Source: Desulfobacteraceae bacterium (GTDB lineage Bacteria > Desulfobacterota > DSM-4660 > Desulfatiglandales > Desulfatiglandaceae). From it: DNA of 13,369 nt. Where the stretch lies: positions 4,018,639 through 4,032,007 of the forward strand of contig CP070700.1 of NCBI GenBank assembly GCA_020349865.1. The letters run 5' to 3'. Position 1 is the stretch's first letter; every line of letters begins with the position of its first letter. A model generated the notes under the pieces. It saw only the letters and a program-made list of their open reading frames with translations, was not told the origin of the DNA and made no database searches. This document shows, piece by piece, positions 1-5,864 of the stretch. The position numbers and the translations under genes were made by a program.

Positions 1-120
1 AAAATCACGAATATCCACCACCTCAACACCCAGTTTGTCTAACACCGCTCGTGCAGAATGCTCATAGTGCTCAACACGACGCGGAATGGTACATCCAATG
101 AATAATGCGAATTTCATCAT
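1..120 (-). CDS. HdrB-like CCG-domain protein, N-terminal 40 residues only
   Basis: Reading the minus strand from 120 gives an open frame to the window edge, beginning MMKFALFIGC and continuing TIPRRVEHYEHSARAVLDKL. The FxGC start and the SARAVL-KLGVEVV pattern are typical of the first cysteine-rich (CCG) domain of HdrB / HdrD C-terminal proteins, which bind non-cubane FeS clusters and handle thiol/disulfide chemistry. The C-terminal part with the CCG and CxxC motifs lies outside the window. Two adjacent ATG codons (120 and 117) are possible starts; AGGA lies 5 nt before the first and 8 nt before the second. It lies 147 nt downstream of the membrane FeS/cytochrome gene on the same strand, so it is probably its catalytic partner, as HdrB or HdrD is to HdrC or HdrE. 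The family call is fairly safe; the substrate is unknown. Confidence 0.75.
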   Translation of the reverse strand, partial: MMKFALFIGCTIPRRVEHYEHSARAVLDKLGVEVVDIRDF

Positions 121-267
121 CTTATTCCTGATAAAAAAGTGACTAAAGTGAACTAAAATGCCTTAAATTGTCAAAATTGGTTTAAAAAAAAGTATTAGGG
201 TTATCGATATATAGCAATTTTTTTAGCGGCGCAACCGCGCTGTATAGAATTACGAAGCGATTGTATG

Positions 268-2016
268 TTACAAAGCACGTGTTTCTTTTATTGCCAGGTT
301 TTTCAGCTCATAGAGTACATCAGTCACCTTCACCCCCTGGGGGCAATGTTCCTGACATTGATAGCAGGTGACACAATCCCACAACATGTTCGAGCCAAGG
401 GCCAGATCCCTCAACCCCAGGCCGAGAGAATGCATGATTTGATGCGGAAGAAGGTCAAGGACCTCTTGAGGATTTTCATAGTTTCCAACCACAGGACATA
501 CTGTGGTGCAATTCTCGCACGAGTAACAATAGGTAAAGGTGTCGGCCTGTAAAGAAAGTTCTGCTTTACCCTTAAATTCTTTGTTGATGGGTGTTAAGGT
601 TATAACCTTTTCAGGTTTGTTTATTAGCTCGCATTTTTCTGCAATGGTCTGTCTCGCACCATCCAGAGGCCTTGAATACTCCTGGGGATCCAGATCCTGT
701 CGATCTATACCCCGATAAAAAGAGAAGTGAGACAGGACCAGGGGAACCGAATCCCCTTTCTGGATCATTTCTTCCTTCACATTAAACCACAGGTCTCTCA
801 GGTTGATGCCAACTGGACACACCACGGTGCAGCGATCGCAATTAGTGCACAGATAGACCCCTTCTTGAATCCCCCTGAGCGCCGTGTCGTCCAGTTCCTT
901 GTCAGCCACGTAGTCCTTGAGAAAAACCATTTTTTCCGATGGAAGAATCGTAATGTTGCCAATCTTTTGAAACGCTACTGCAACAGAACATCGCCTACTG
1001 CACGTGCCACAGTGAGTACAGGCGTCAAGCTCCATGACCTGTCTCGTGGCAATATTGGCAGGATCTGATTTGTCTTTGTCCATGACCGCATTGGCCAGAA
1101 GGCTTACCGGACTTGCCAGGATGTGAAACATCTTGCTAAAGGGCAGATAGGCCAGGCCAACAAAGCAAGCAAGGAAATGTAGGTACCAGAGCAGGGTAGG
1201 GAGGTTGGCCCGGTCCAACCCCAGCGCAACGGGTTTAATGCCTTTGGCCACTACATAACCGGTAAAGGCCCAACCAGGTCGGGAATGACACCCGGCACAG
1301 CTCATGTCATGCATCTCTCTGCCTTGTTCCAGTATCTCCTCATCAAACGGGCCTTTCACCGCAGGGGAAACCACGTCGAACTCCGCTACCCATAACGACT
1401 CTAAGGCGCGAAGCTCTTCTTCATCATCCGTGTCAGCGTACTCTTCAACCATCTCCTGGTATCTTGTGTGAGAGGTGATCTTTGTCCCTTCGAGAAAAAC
1501 GCCCGACAGCATAATGATGGCAAGGATGATAACGGCGTAGAGGTCCATGGGGTTGGTCTTAAGACGCGGCACTTTCATAACTATGCGCCTGTAGATGGCG
1601 ATTCCTATTCCTACGATCACCATAAACCCGAATAGATCCCTCAAGAACATAAAAGGATTGAGTGTGGAGGCATACTCGGAGAACAGGGGCTCGGTAATGA
1701 TGCTATCCAATGCGTGCATCAAAAGCAGCAGCATAAAGCCACCGTAAATGAGCATGTGCATCAACCAGCGTATAAAATCCTCTCGCACCACCCTTACTTG
1801 AAGAACCACATCAACTATAAAGACCTTGATCAGTGTGAGTATTTTTGCGCTGAATACAGCGCCCAATATGCCTTTTACGGCTGTTGAGGCTCTTTTAGAC
1901 GTGGTGATGTCACCGGCATTAATGCCGATACTACGTCGGAACCAGGCGGAGATTTTATAAATCAAGCCGAGTCCAAAGATGATAAGCGATACATACAGGG
2001 TGATGTCGTAAAACAT
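268..2016 (-). CDS. Fused NarI/HdrE-like cytochrome b, CxxCH heme site and duplicated HdrC-type FeS domain
   Basis: A 582-residue membrane electron carrier. Hydrophobic helices lie near residues 4-25, 84-106, 126-146, 158-178 and 273-295, the five-helix layout of NarI, with candidate b-heme ligands H87 and H101 in helix 2 and H280 and H298 in helix 5 (18 apart, as in NarI). The loop between helices 4 and 5 carries CAGCH (240-244), a c-type heme site. The soluble C-terminus has four CxxCxxCxxxC motifs starting at C333, C390, C497 and C548, equal to two HdrC-like ferredoxin units; the first ends in CS rather than CP. With the FeS domain in the cytoplasm, the topology puts the c heme in the periplasm. 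It probably passes electrons between periplasmic cytochromes c, b hemes and the HdrB-like protein encoded next. AGGA lies 9 nt before the ATG. Related to TmcC/HmcE and DsrM-type subunits, but fused differently. Confidence 0.85.
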   Translation of the reverse strand: MFYDITLYVSLIIFGLGLIYKISAWFRRSIGINAGDITTSKRASTAVKGILGAVFSAKILTLIKVFIVDVVLQVRVVREDFIRWLMHMLIYGGFMLLLLMHALDSIITEPLFSEYASTLNPFMFLRDLFGFMVIVGIGIAIYRRIVMKVPRLKTNPMDLYAVIILAIIMLSGVFLEGTKITSHTRYQEMVEEYADTDDEEELRALESLWVAEFDVVSPAVKGPFDEEILEQGREMHDMSCAGCHSRPGWAFTGYVVAKGIKPVALGLDRANLPTLLWYLHFLACFVGLAYLPFSKMFHILASPVSLLANAVMDKDKSDPANIATRQVMELDACTHCGTCSRRCSVAVAFQKIGNITILPSEKMVFLKDYVADKELDDTALRGIQEGVYLCTNCDRCTVVCPVGINLRDLWFNVKEEMIQKGDSVPLVLSHFSFYRGIDRQDLDPQEYSRPLDGARQTIAEKCELINKPEKVITLTPINKEFKGKAELSLQADTFTYCYSCENCTTVCPVVGNYENPQEVLDLLPHQIMHSLGLGLRDLALGSNMLWDCVTCYQCQEHCPQGVKVTDVLYELKNLAIKETRAL

Positions 2017-2106
2017 GAGGCCATTTCCTTTTATGAGGTGTTAACGTCTAATCGGTAGGTTTTCTCTGTGCTGGCATAGGTATTCAGTTGTTAGAGGTAC
2101 ACGTTT

Positions 2107-2251
2107 CGATACCTTCGCAAAACGTTCAATTTTGCCCAATCTCCGCGTCAGAATCAAGTTTTAGTCCTCCAGAACAGTTAATGAATCCCTGAGGTTGGGA
2201 TTTTTGTCTTCCTCAACCTTTGGCAAAATTGAACGTTTTTCAAAGGTATCG
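2107..2251. repeat. 145 bp fold-back element with 30 bp inverted arms
   Basis: Positions 2107-2136 and 2222-2251 are near-perfect inverted copies, about 27 of 30 positions pairing. Both arms contain the run AACGTTCAATTTTGCC or its complement. The 85 bp spacer holds a smaller AGGTTG/CAACCT stem. No open frame of note lies inside and I see no target duplication in the flanks. It could be a short non-autonomous transposable element or a dispersed extragenic palindrome. It lies upstream of the membrane cytochrome gene on the minus strand. Confidence 0.6.
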
Positions 2252-2798
2252 CTTTATAGGCGCAGCATGAAAAATAGATACTTTGAGTAATTTTTCACAA
2301 GCTATTAATTATTAAAACCACGAATGCCTGTCAACAAAATAATCGCCCCATGTACAATGGCTGTACCAATGCCAACATGGACATCAGTCAAGCAAAGCCT
2401 GGCCCGGCAATCTATTCAGTCAGGGTTTTCAGGGTCTCGTCTGAGATGGCATTCTTATAACGAACATTTCTTTGATAACTGCTCGACGTCTCAAGCAGCG
2501 ACGGTTTTATGCCACCCCGGTGGACAACTCTTCAAAGAGGCTTTGCTGTATCCAATTTTTAAGGTGTTTTGAGCGGAGCTTGATGATCAGAGGTAAATGT
2601 ACACACCGGGCTTTAACACTCAGTCGAAATTGCATGGACCAATGCTCTTAATGAAAGAATCAAGATCTGTGCCACAAATGGGGAACGGTGCAACATTAAC
2701 GACCTATAAACTAAGCTCATTGATATTATTTACTATTTTGAGCCTCGTCTTGTCTTTTCGATTCTCAATATCACAAAAATCAACGGGTAGTCCCTTTT

Positions 2799-2853
2799 AT
2801 TGTAAACTATGAATTTACACGAGATTCCGATAGTGAAATACCTCGTTTACAAT
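2799..2853. repeat. Inverted repeat ATTGTAAAC/GTTTACAAT with 37 bp spacer
   Basis: The arms 2799-2807 and 2845-2853 are perfect 9 bp complements. The spacer holds a second TTTAC half-copy. It lies about 310-360 bp upstream of the predicted sigma-54 start. A regulatory role is possible but not shown; AT-rich DNA yields such dyads by chance fairly often. Confidence 0.35.
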
Positions 2854-2920
2854 TTCTGGCCGATGCTATTCTTTTTTCAGGAAACAAGTATCGACCATGT
2901 GGGGGTGTTTTTGCTAAAAA

Positions 2921-2939
2921 GGCTACAGTATGTGTAGCC
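2921..2939. promoter_or_regulatory. Dyad GGCTACA-N5-TGTAGCC, candidate activator site
   Basis: This is a perfect 7 bp dyad around a 5 bp centre, the usual shape of an NtrC-family enhancer site. It lies about 230 bp upstream of the predicted sigma-54 transcription start. A lone half-site, TGTAGC, follows at 3013-3018, about 150 bp upstream. No U-tract follows, so it does not look like a terminator. Assignment to the regulator encoded at 5865-7217 is inference. Confidence 0.4.
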
Positions 2940-3136
2940 ATTCGCAACACTTTTATAACACTTTGAATTTTAATGATTATTTTCGTCTCTTCCTAATATG
3001 TTCCCATCCCAGTGTAGCTTATTTTTTCAACGTGGGCTCCCCACTCATGCCTTCTTTAGAAAACATTAAATATGAAATTAGTAAAAAGTTAAATGATTTC
3101 AATTAGAAAGAATAAGTCACTCACTTGATTCTCTCC

Positions 3137-3152
3137 TGGCATCGCCGTTGCA
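3137..3152 (+). promoter_or_regulatory. Sigma-54 (RpoN) promoter, -24/-12 type
   Basis: The sequence TGGCATCGCCGTTGCA matches the sigma-54 consensus TGGCAC-N5-TTGCA at all but one position. The invariant GG (3138-3139) and GC (3150-3151) are exactly 10 bp apart. The predicted start is near 3162-3164, giving a leader of about 68 nt before the GTG at 3231. It faces the four-cysteine and GcvH-like genes, and an NtrC-family activator is encoded at 5865-7217. Confidence 0.8.
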
Positions 3153-3179
3153 ATTGTTAAAGAGCAAAACGAATCTGAT

Positions 3180-3224
3180 GGGGGCGCCACAAAGAGGCAA
3201 TATCCCCCGAAGGGAGAGGAGGTG
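3180..3224 (+). promoter_or_regulatory. Leader stem-loop next to an extended Shine-Dalgarno sequence
   Basis: GGGGG at 3180-3184 can pair with CCCCC at 3204-3208 across a 19 nt loop that includes GCC/GGC. The same C-run can instead pair with GGG at 3212-3214 (CCCCCGAAGGG) or with G-rich sequence reaching the ribosome site. The Shine-Dalgarno sequence just downstream, GGAGGTGATC, matches the 16S rRNA tail over about ten bases. This could tune translation, but no known riboswitch class is recognised. Confidence 0.35.
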
Positions 3225-3230
3225 ATCAGA

Positions 3231-3458
3231 GTGAGAAAGCGTATGGCCGAAACACAAAAAAGAACCATTGAGCCCGGAACTCCGCATGCCCTTTGTCTCC
3301 ACGTCGAGAATGGTAAAACTCCAATCGCGAAATTCTGTATCAACGATTATCAATGCTGGCATTGTGCCTTCGATCAATGGATTGAGGCGATGGAAGAGAG
3401 GCAGGAAAGCGGTAATGACTTCAGCTTAACAGGGAACATCCTGGCTAAAGCAGCATAA
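3231..3458 (+). CDS. Small four-cysteine module protein (75 aa)
   Basis: I do not know a named family for this protein. It carries one four-cysteine module: CLHVENGKTPIAKF, then CINDYQC, then WHC, followed by AFDQ. The pattern is C-x13-C-x5-C-x2-C-x-F-D-Q, and two copies of the same pattern occur in the next gene. Four cysteines with this spacing could bind Zn or an FeS cluster. There is no signal peptide or membrane segment, so it is likely cytosolic. The GTG at 3231 is chosen because GGAGG lies 8 nt upstream within a near-perfect anti-16S match; a GTG at 3222 overlaps that site and an ATG at 3243 is too far away. It is the first gene behind the sigma-54 promoter and lies 54 nt before the GcvH-like gene, so the two are probably co-transcribed. 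Confidence 0.8.
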   Translation: MRKRMAETQKRTIEPGTPHALCLHVENGKTPIAKFCINDYQCWHCAFDQWIEAMEERQESGNDFSLTGNILAKAA

Positions 3459-3512
3459 ACCCGGAGGTTTTCTTAAAAGAAATTTTTCATGAAAAGAGAG
3501 GAGGTCATTCAG

Positions 3513-4454
3513 ATGGAACAAAAAACCATCAAGCATGGAAAGAAAAAAAAGAAGGGGGTCGTGGGCTTCCAGGTACTCGAGAATGAGTGCATATGGATGA
3601 AGGCAGGGATCGTTAATTTCCGTGCCTGCGATAACGCCTATGATTGCCATAACTGTCCCTTTGACCGGGGGATGAGAAACGCTATGAAATTCGAATCACC
3701 TGCCGAGACGAAAAAGGAAGAACCGGGGTGGGTGCAATATCTAAAGAAAAGATATCATGGCGCATCTCGACCATGCCGTCATGCCCTAACGGGTCATATT
3801 GATGCCCCTAAAATCTGTACGATGAACTACGAATGCTACCATTGTCCCTACGATCAGATGCTGGATGAAGTTGATCTAATTGGGCTGGGAAACACTCCAA
3901 CTTATCAACTGGTCTCGGGATTTCGAATGGCCGATGGTTACTATTATCACATGGGGCACAGTTGGGCTCGTTTCGAACACGGAGGACGTGTCAGGGTTGG
4001 ATTTGATGATTTTCTGGTCAAGCTTTTTGGAGAGATACAGGAATTGAGCCTGCCACCACTGGGTGCAAACTTGAAGCAAGACCAAGTGGGATGGGAGTTT
4101 GGCCGGGAAGACCATAAAGCAGCAGTTCTATCCCCGGTGACAGGAACGGTGCTTGCCGTAAACCAAAAGACTCAGAAACATCCGGGAATTACCAATCAGG
4201 ATCCTTACAAAGAGGGTTGGCTATTCATGTTAGAGCCTGACCACCCTAAGCGGAACCTAAAAAGACTCTATTTTGAGGATGAAAGCTTTCAGTGGGTCGA
4301 GCAGGAAAGTCAGAATCTGATGAAGCTCATGGGACCGGAATATGAGCAACTGGCTGCCACGGGTGGTGAGGTGATAGGCGACCTTTATGGTAATTTTCCA
4401 GAATTAGGGTGGGACAGGTTGGTGCGCACATTTCTCAGGACTGAAAAGGTATAA
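3513..4454 (+). CDS. GcvH-like protein with two N-terminal four-cysteine modules
   Basis: This 313-residue protein begins with a lysine-rich tail (K10-K14). Two cysteine modules follow: C26, C39, C45, C48, then PFDR; and C88, C102, C108, C111, then PYDQ. Residues from about 143 to 255 resemble glycine-cleavage H protein: YYHMGHSWARFE, RVGFDDFLVKLFGEI, LPPLGANL, SPVTGTVLAVNQ, DPYKEGWLFML. In GcvH the lipoylated lysine lies eight residues before the PV of PVSG. Here that place is D200, and the nearest lysine, K202, is six before, so ordinary lipoylation is uncertain. No GcvT or GcvP gene is nearby, which argues against glycine cleavage. The start at 3513 has GAGGAGG 8 nt upstream; the in-frame ATG at 3489 has none suitably placed. 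GcvH-type carriers are known partners of Hdr-like systems, but the role here is unknown. Confidence 0.85.
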   Translation: MEQKTIKHGKKKKKGVVGFQVLENECIWMKAGIVNFRACDNAYDCHNCPFDRGMRNAMKFESPAETKKEEPGWVQYLKKRYHGASRPCRHALTGHIDAPKICTMNYECYHCPYDQMLDEVDLIGLGNTPTYQLVSGFRMADGYYYHMGHSWARFEHGGRVRVGFDDFLVKLFGEIQELSLPPLGANLKQDQVGWEFGREDHKAAVLSPVTGTVLAVNQKTQKHPGITNQDPYKEGWLFMLEPDHPKRNLKRLYFEDESFQWVEQESQNLMKLMGPEYEQLAATGGEVIGDLYGNFPELGWDRLVRTFLRTEKV

Positions 4455-4476
4455 TGCACGGCTTTCATCCTTTTCT

Positions 4477-5043
4477 TCACTTGTTCTTTTTTATTTCGCG
4501 ACGAAGAGCGTCCCTGAAGTAGACAGAGCAATACCTGCAGAAATATAGAGGCACTCTATCCAAATCTTGGAGCTCCCCGGAAAAATGCATGAGGCATTGT
4601 TCATCCATGCAGTGGAGGAGATTAAAGAGGTGTCCTGATTCATGGAGAGCCACTTTGGCCACTCTTTGAAGCAGGACGGTCATTGGTGACGCAGAGCCAT
4701 CCTGTTGTTTTCTCATCCTGTAAAGGGAAACCAGTGCATATTTGCCCCCTTGCTTTGCCTCCCCAAACACATGGGTTAGTATGGGGACAAATATATCCAC
4801 ATCTAAGACGCCTATTACCTTCGAGTAATCATGAAAGGCCTCCAATTCGAGGGATTTTATAATGGCACCGGCATTGTATTGAAGGCGTTTTTCGTCGTGG
4901 GCGTAGTGGGGATGTCTTAGCGGTGGGAGGATGTCTGCATCAAGGTTTAGATAGCCGAGAATGTGGGCCGCGATGGTTTTAACAGTAATTTCGGGAACAT
5001 TTCCAATTGGCACGACCCCCATGCGTATTTTTGTGAGGCTCAT
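4477..5043 (-). CDS. amzA: Archaemetzincin-type zinc metalloprotease
   Basis: This 188-residue protein carries the archaemetzincin signature: HESGH (134-138), H144 and C145, C150, M152, then C169 and C172. H134, H138 and H144 would bind catalytic zinc, E135 would act as the base, and the four cysteines would hold a structural zinc. Two departures from the usual HExxHxxGxxHCx4CxMx17CxxC are visible: N141 replaces the glycine and the last spacer is 16 residues. Archaemetzincins are cytosolic proteins proposed to be peptidases with poorly known substrates. No signal peptide is present. The gene converges on the GcvH-like gene with 22 bp between the stops. No clear ribosome site precedes the ATG at 5043; M8 (5022) is an alternative. 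The family assignment is strong. Confidence 0.92.
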   Translation of the reverse strand: MSLTKIRMGVVPIGNVPEITVKTIAAHILGYLNLDADILPPLRHPHYAHDEKRLQYNAGAIIKSLELEAFHDYSKVIGVLDVDIFVPILTHVFGEAKQGGKYALVSLYRMRKQQDGSASPMTVLLQRVAKVALHESGHLFNLLHCMDEQCLMHFSGELQDLDRVPLYFCRYCSVYFRDALRREIKKNK

Positions 5044-5076
5044 AGATTGAAGTATTCTACGGATTAGTGAACTTCC

Positions 5077-5094
5077 GCCTCACAGTTATGAGGC
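5077..5094. repeat. Small hairpin GCCTCA-N6-TGAGGC
   Basis: A perfect 6 bp stem with a 6 nt loop lies 34 bp upstream of the archaemetzincin start, between that gene and the left end of the transposable element. It is placed where an operator could be, but nothing else supports a function. Confidence 0.25.
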
Positions 5095-5124
5095 ATGAAG
5101 CGCTTGTTAAAAATTACAATTTCA

Positions 5125-5514
5125 GTAACAGCTTAGCGCCTTGAAAAAATCATCATTAGATTATCGGGCCGTGGATATCTCTTTCAGAAGGGCCGCAACA
5201 GAAATTCTTAGAAGCTTGTCGAACGCCCCCTTGGCCATGTACAGGGGCGTGGAGCAGGCAGAGAAGGCTACTGTTATAAAGGAGTCTGCCTTATGGGGCT
5301 GTCCCCAGTGAAATAGAAACAAAAAAGCATTTCACGGGGCAGGCCTGGGCAGAGTTTTAAGGCCCATCTGCCGTTCAATGGAATGAGGCATGCGGCGAGC
5401 TCCATTCGGCCCGAGCTCATGGCCGAGGGCAGCCGAGCTGCAGTTTTTTGCAACCCTTCTGAAAGAGATACCCACGGCCCTTTTTGCACTATTTTCAAAC
5501 AACCAAACTGTTAC
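5125..5514. mobile_element. IS66-like MITE, copy 1 (390 bp, older)
   Basis: Both ends read inward GTAACAG. The arms, about 5125-5198 and 5448-5514, pair as long inverted repeats sharing a run ending TCTCTTTCAGAAGGG. The interior matches the copy at 9173-9468 in the same orientation, with two added segments: near 5305-5344, a hairpin with CCCC(A)GTGAAAT/ATTTCACGGGG at 5303-5339; and near 5390-5440, rich in GAGCTC/GGCCGAG. The flanking octamers CAATTTCA and CAATTCTA agree at 6 of 8 bases, as expected of a decayed target duplication. No transposase is encoded, so it would need one supplied elsewhere. Confidence 0.75.
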
Positions 5515-5864
5515 CAATTCTAAAAGCAAGCAAGCTTAATCTCATCTCAAGAAATTGATATAATTTTCAAGATCACGCTTGCCCAAAATAGGTTTTGGTT
5601 TTGGACAGCGCTTTACGTCAAAATCTTCTCAAAACATTCGACGATTAAAGTCCCCCTTAAATCCCCCCGCCCCCCCTTTACAAAGGGGGGTGATTTTGCC
5701 TTTAATTTGTGACATTGGCTCTTGGACAGCATTTTATGCTTTAAGAAAACCTGAATTTTTGCTGTCAAAGTGCTTTTTGGAAAATCAAGTACTTAGCTAT
5801 CAAAAAATGCAGATTTCAATTAATTTTGGAAAGCAATGTTTCAAAATATCAGTTTATTAAGACA
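5515..5864. other. Intergenic stretch 3' of the sigma-54 regulator gene
   Basis: No gene is supported; the open frame 5579-5860 runs through the C-rich repeat and has no ribosome site. The stretch holds the C-rich hairpin at 5671-5690 and two copies of TTGGACAGC (near 5601 and 5723). An imperfect dyad near 5822-5846 (ATTTTGGAA/TTTCAAAAT) could serve as a weak terminator for the minus-strand regulator gene, but it lacks a clear U-tract. Confidence 0.4.
5651..5690. repeat. C-rich extragenic repeat with CCCCCCTTT/AAAGGGGGG hairpin
   Basis: Positions 5671-5679 and 5682-5690 form a perfect 9 bp stem around AC. Before it are TCCCCCTTAA and ATCCCCCC runs. C-run repeats of this form are scattered through many environmental bacterial genomes as extragenic repeats; that is from general knowledge, since only one copy is in this window. 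No T-run follows on either strand, so it is not a typical terminator. Confidence 0.6.

Larger units (their letters stand above)
2252..3136. other. Gene-free AT-rich intergenic stretch
   Basis: About 0.9 kb without a supportable gene. Short open frames at 2324-2572 and 2597-2812 lack convincing ribosome sites and resemble no family I know; the minus strand is broken by stops. Visible structure is limited to a dyad at 2799-2853, a 7 bp stem at 2921-2939 and a CTGCT/AGCAG hairpin at 2478-2497. The part nearest the sigma-54 promoter could hold activator sites. The remainder may be decayed mobile or coding DNA. Confidence 0.5.

Noticed and set aside
199..245. GC-rich hairpin with adjacent T-run between the membrane cytochrome and the HdrB-like gene, as a terminator
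   Set aside because: The T-run lies on the wrong side for the minus-strand genes, and on the plus strand it precedes the stem. The perfect stem is only about 4 bp.
2324..2812. Open frames of 82 and 71 codons on the plus strand in the gap upstream of the sigma-54 promoter
   Set aside because: No ribosome sites, no recognisable family, and an AT-rich context. Neither could be defended as a gene or as a transposase remnant.
3089..3377. Minus-strand frames of 84 and 86 codons opposite the four-cysteine gene
   Set aside because: They run antisense across the sigma-54 promoter and the small gene. The plus strand has the promoter, ribosome site and conserved cysteine pattern.
3459..3486. AT-only stem TTTCTT/AAGAAA followed by Ts between the two cysteine-module genes, as a terminator
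   Set aside because: The stem has almost no GC and would be very weak. The genes' shared module and close spacing argue for co-transcription.
4089..4230. Calling the GcvH-like protein a glycine-cleavage H protein
   Set aside because: The lysine position is displaced, two extra cysteine modules are fused on, and no glycine-cleavage partner genes are nearby.
4455..4476. Bidirectional terminator between the convergent GcvH-like and archaemetzincin genes
   Set aside because: Only 22 bp separate the stops and no stem of useful length is present.
5579..5860. 93-codon open frame 3' of the regulator gene
   Set aside because: It crosses the C-rich repeat, lacks a ribosome site, and has low-complexity sequence.
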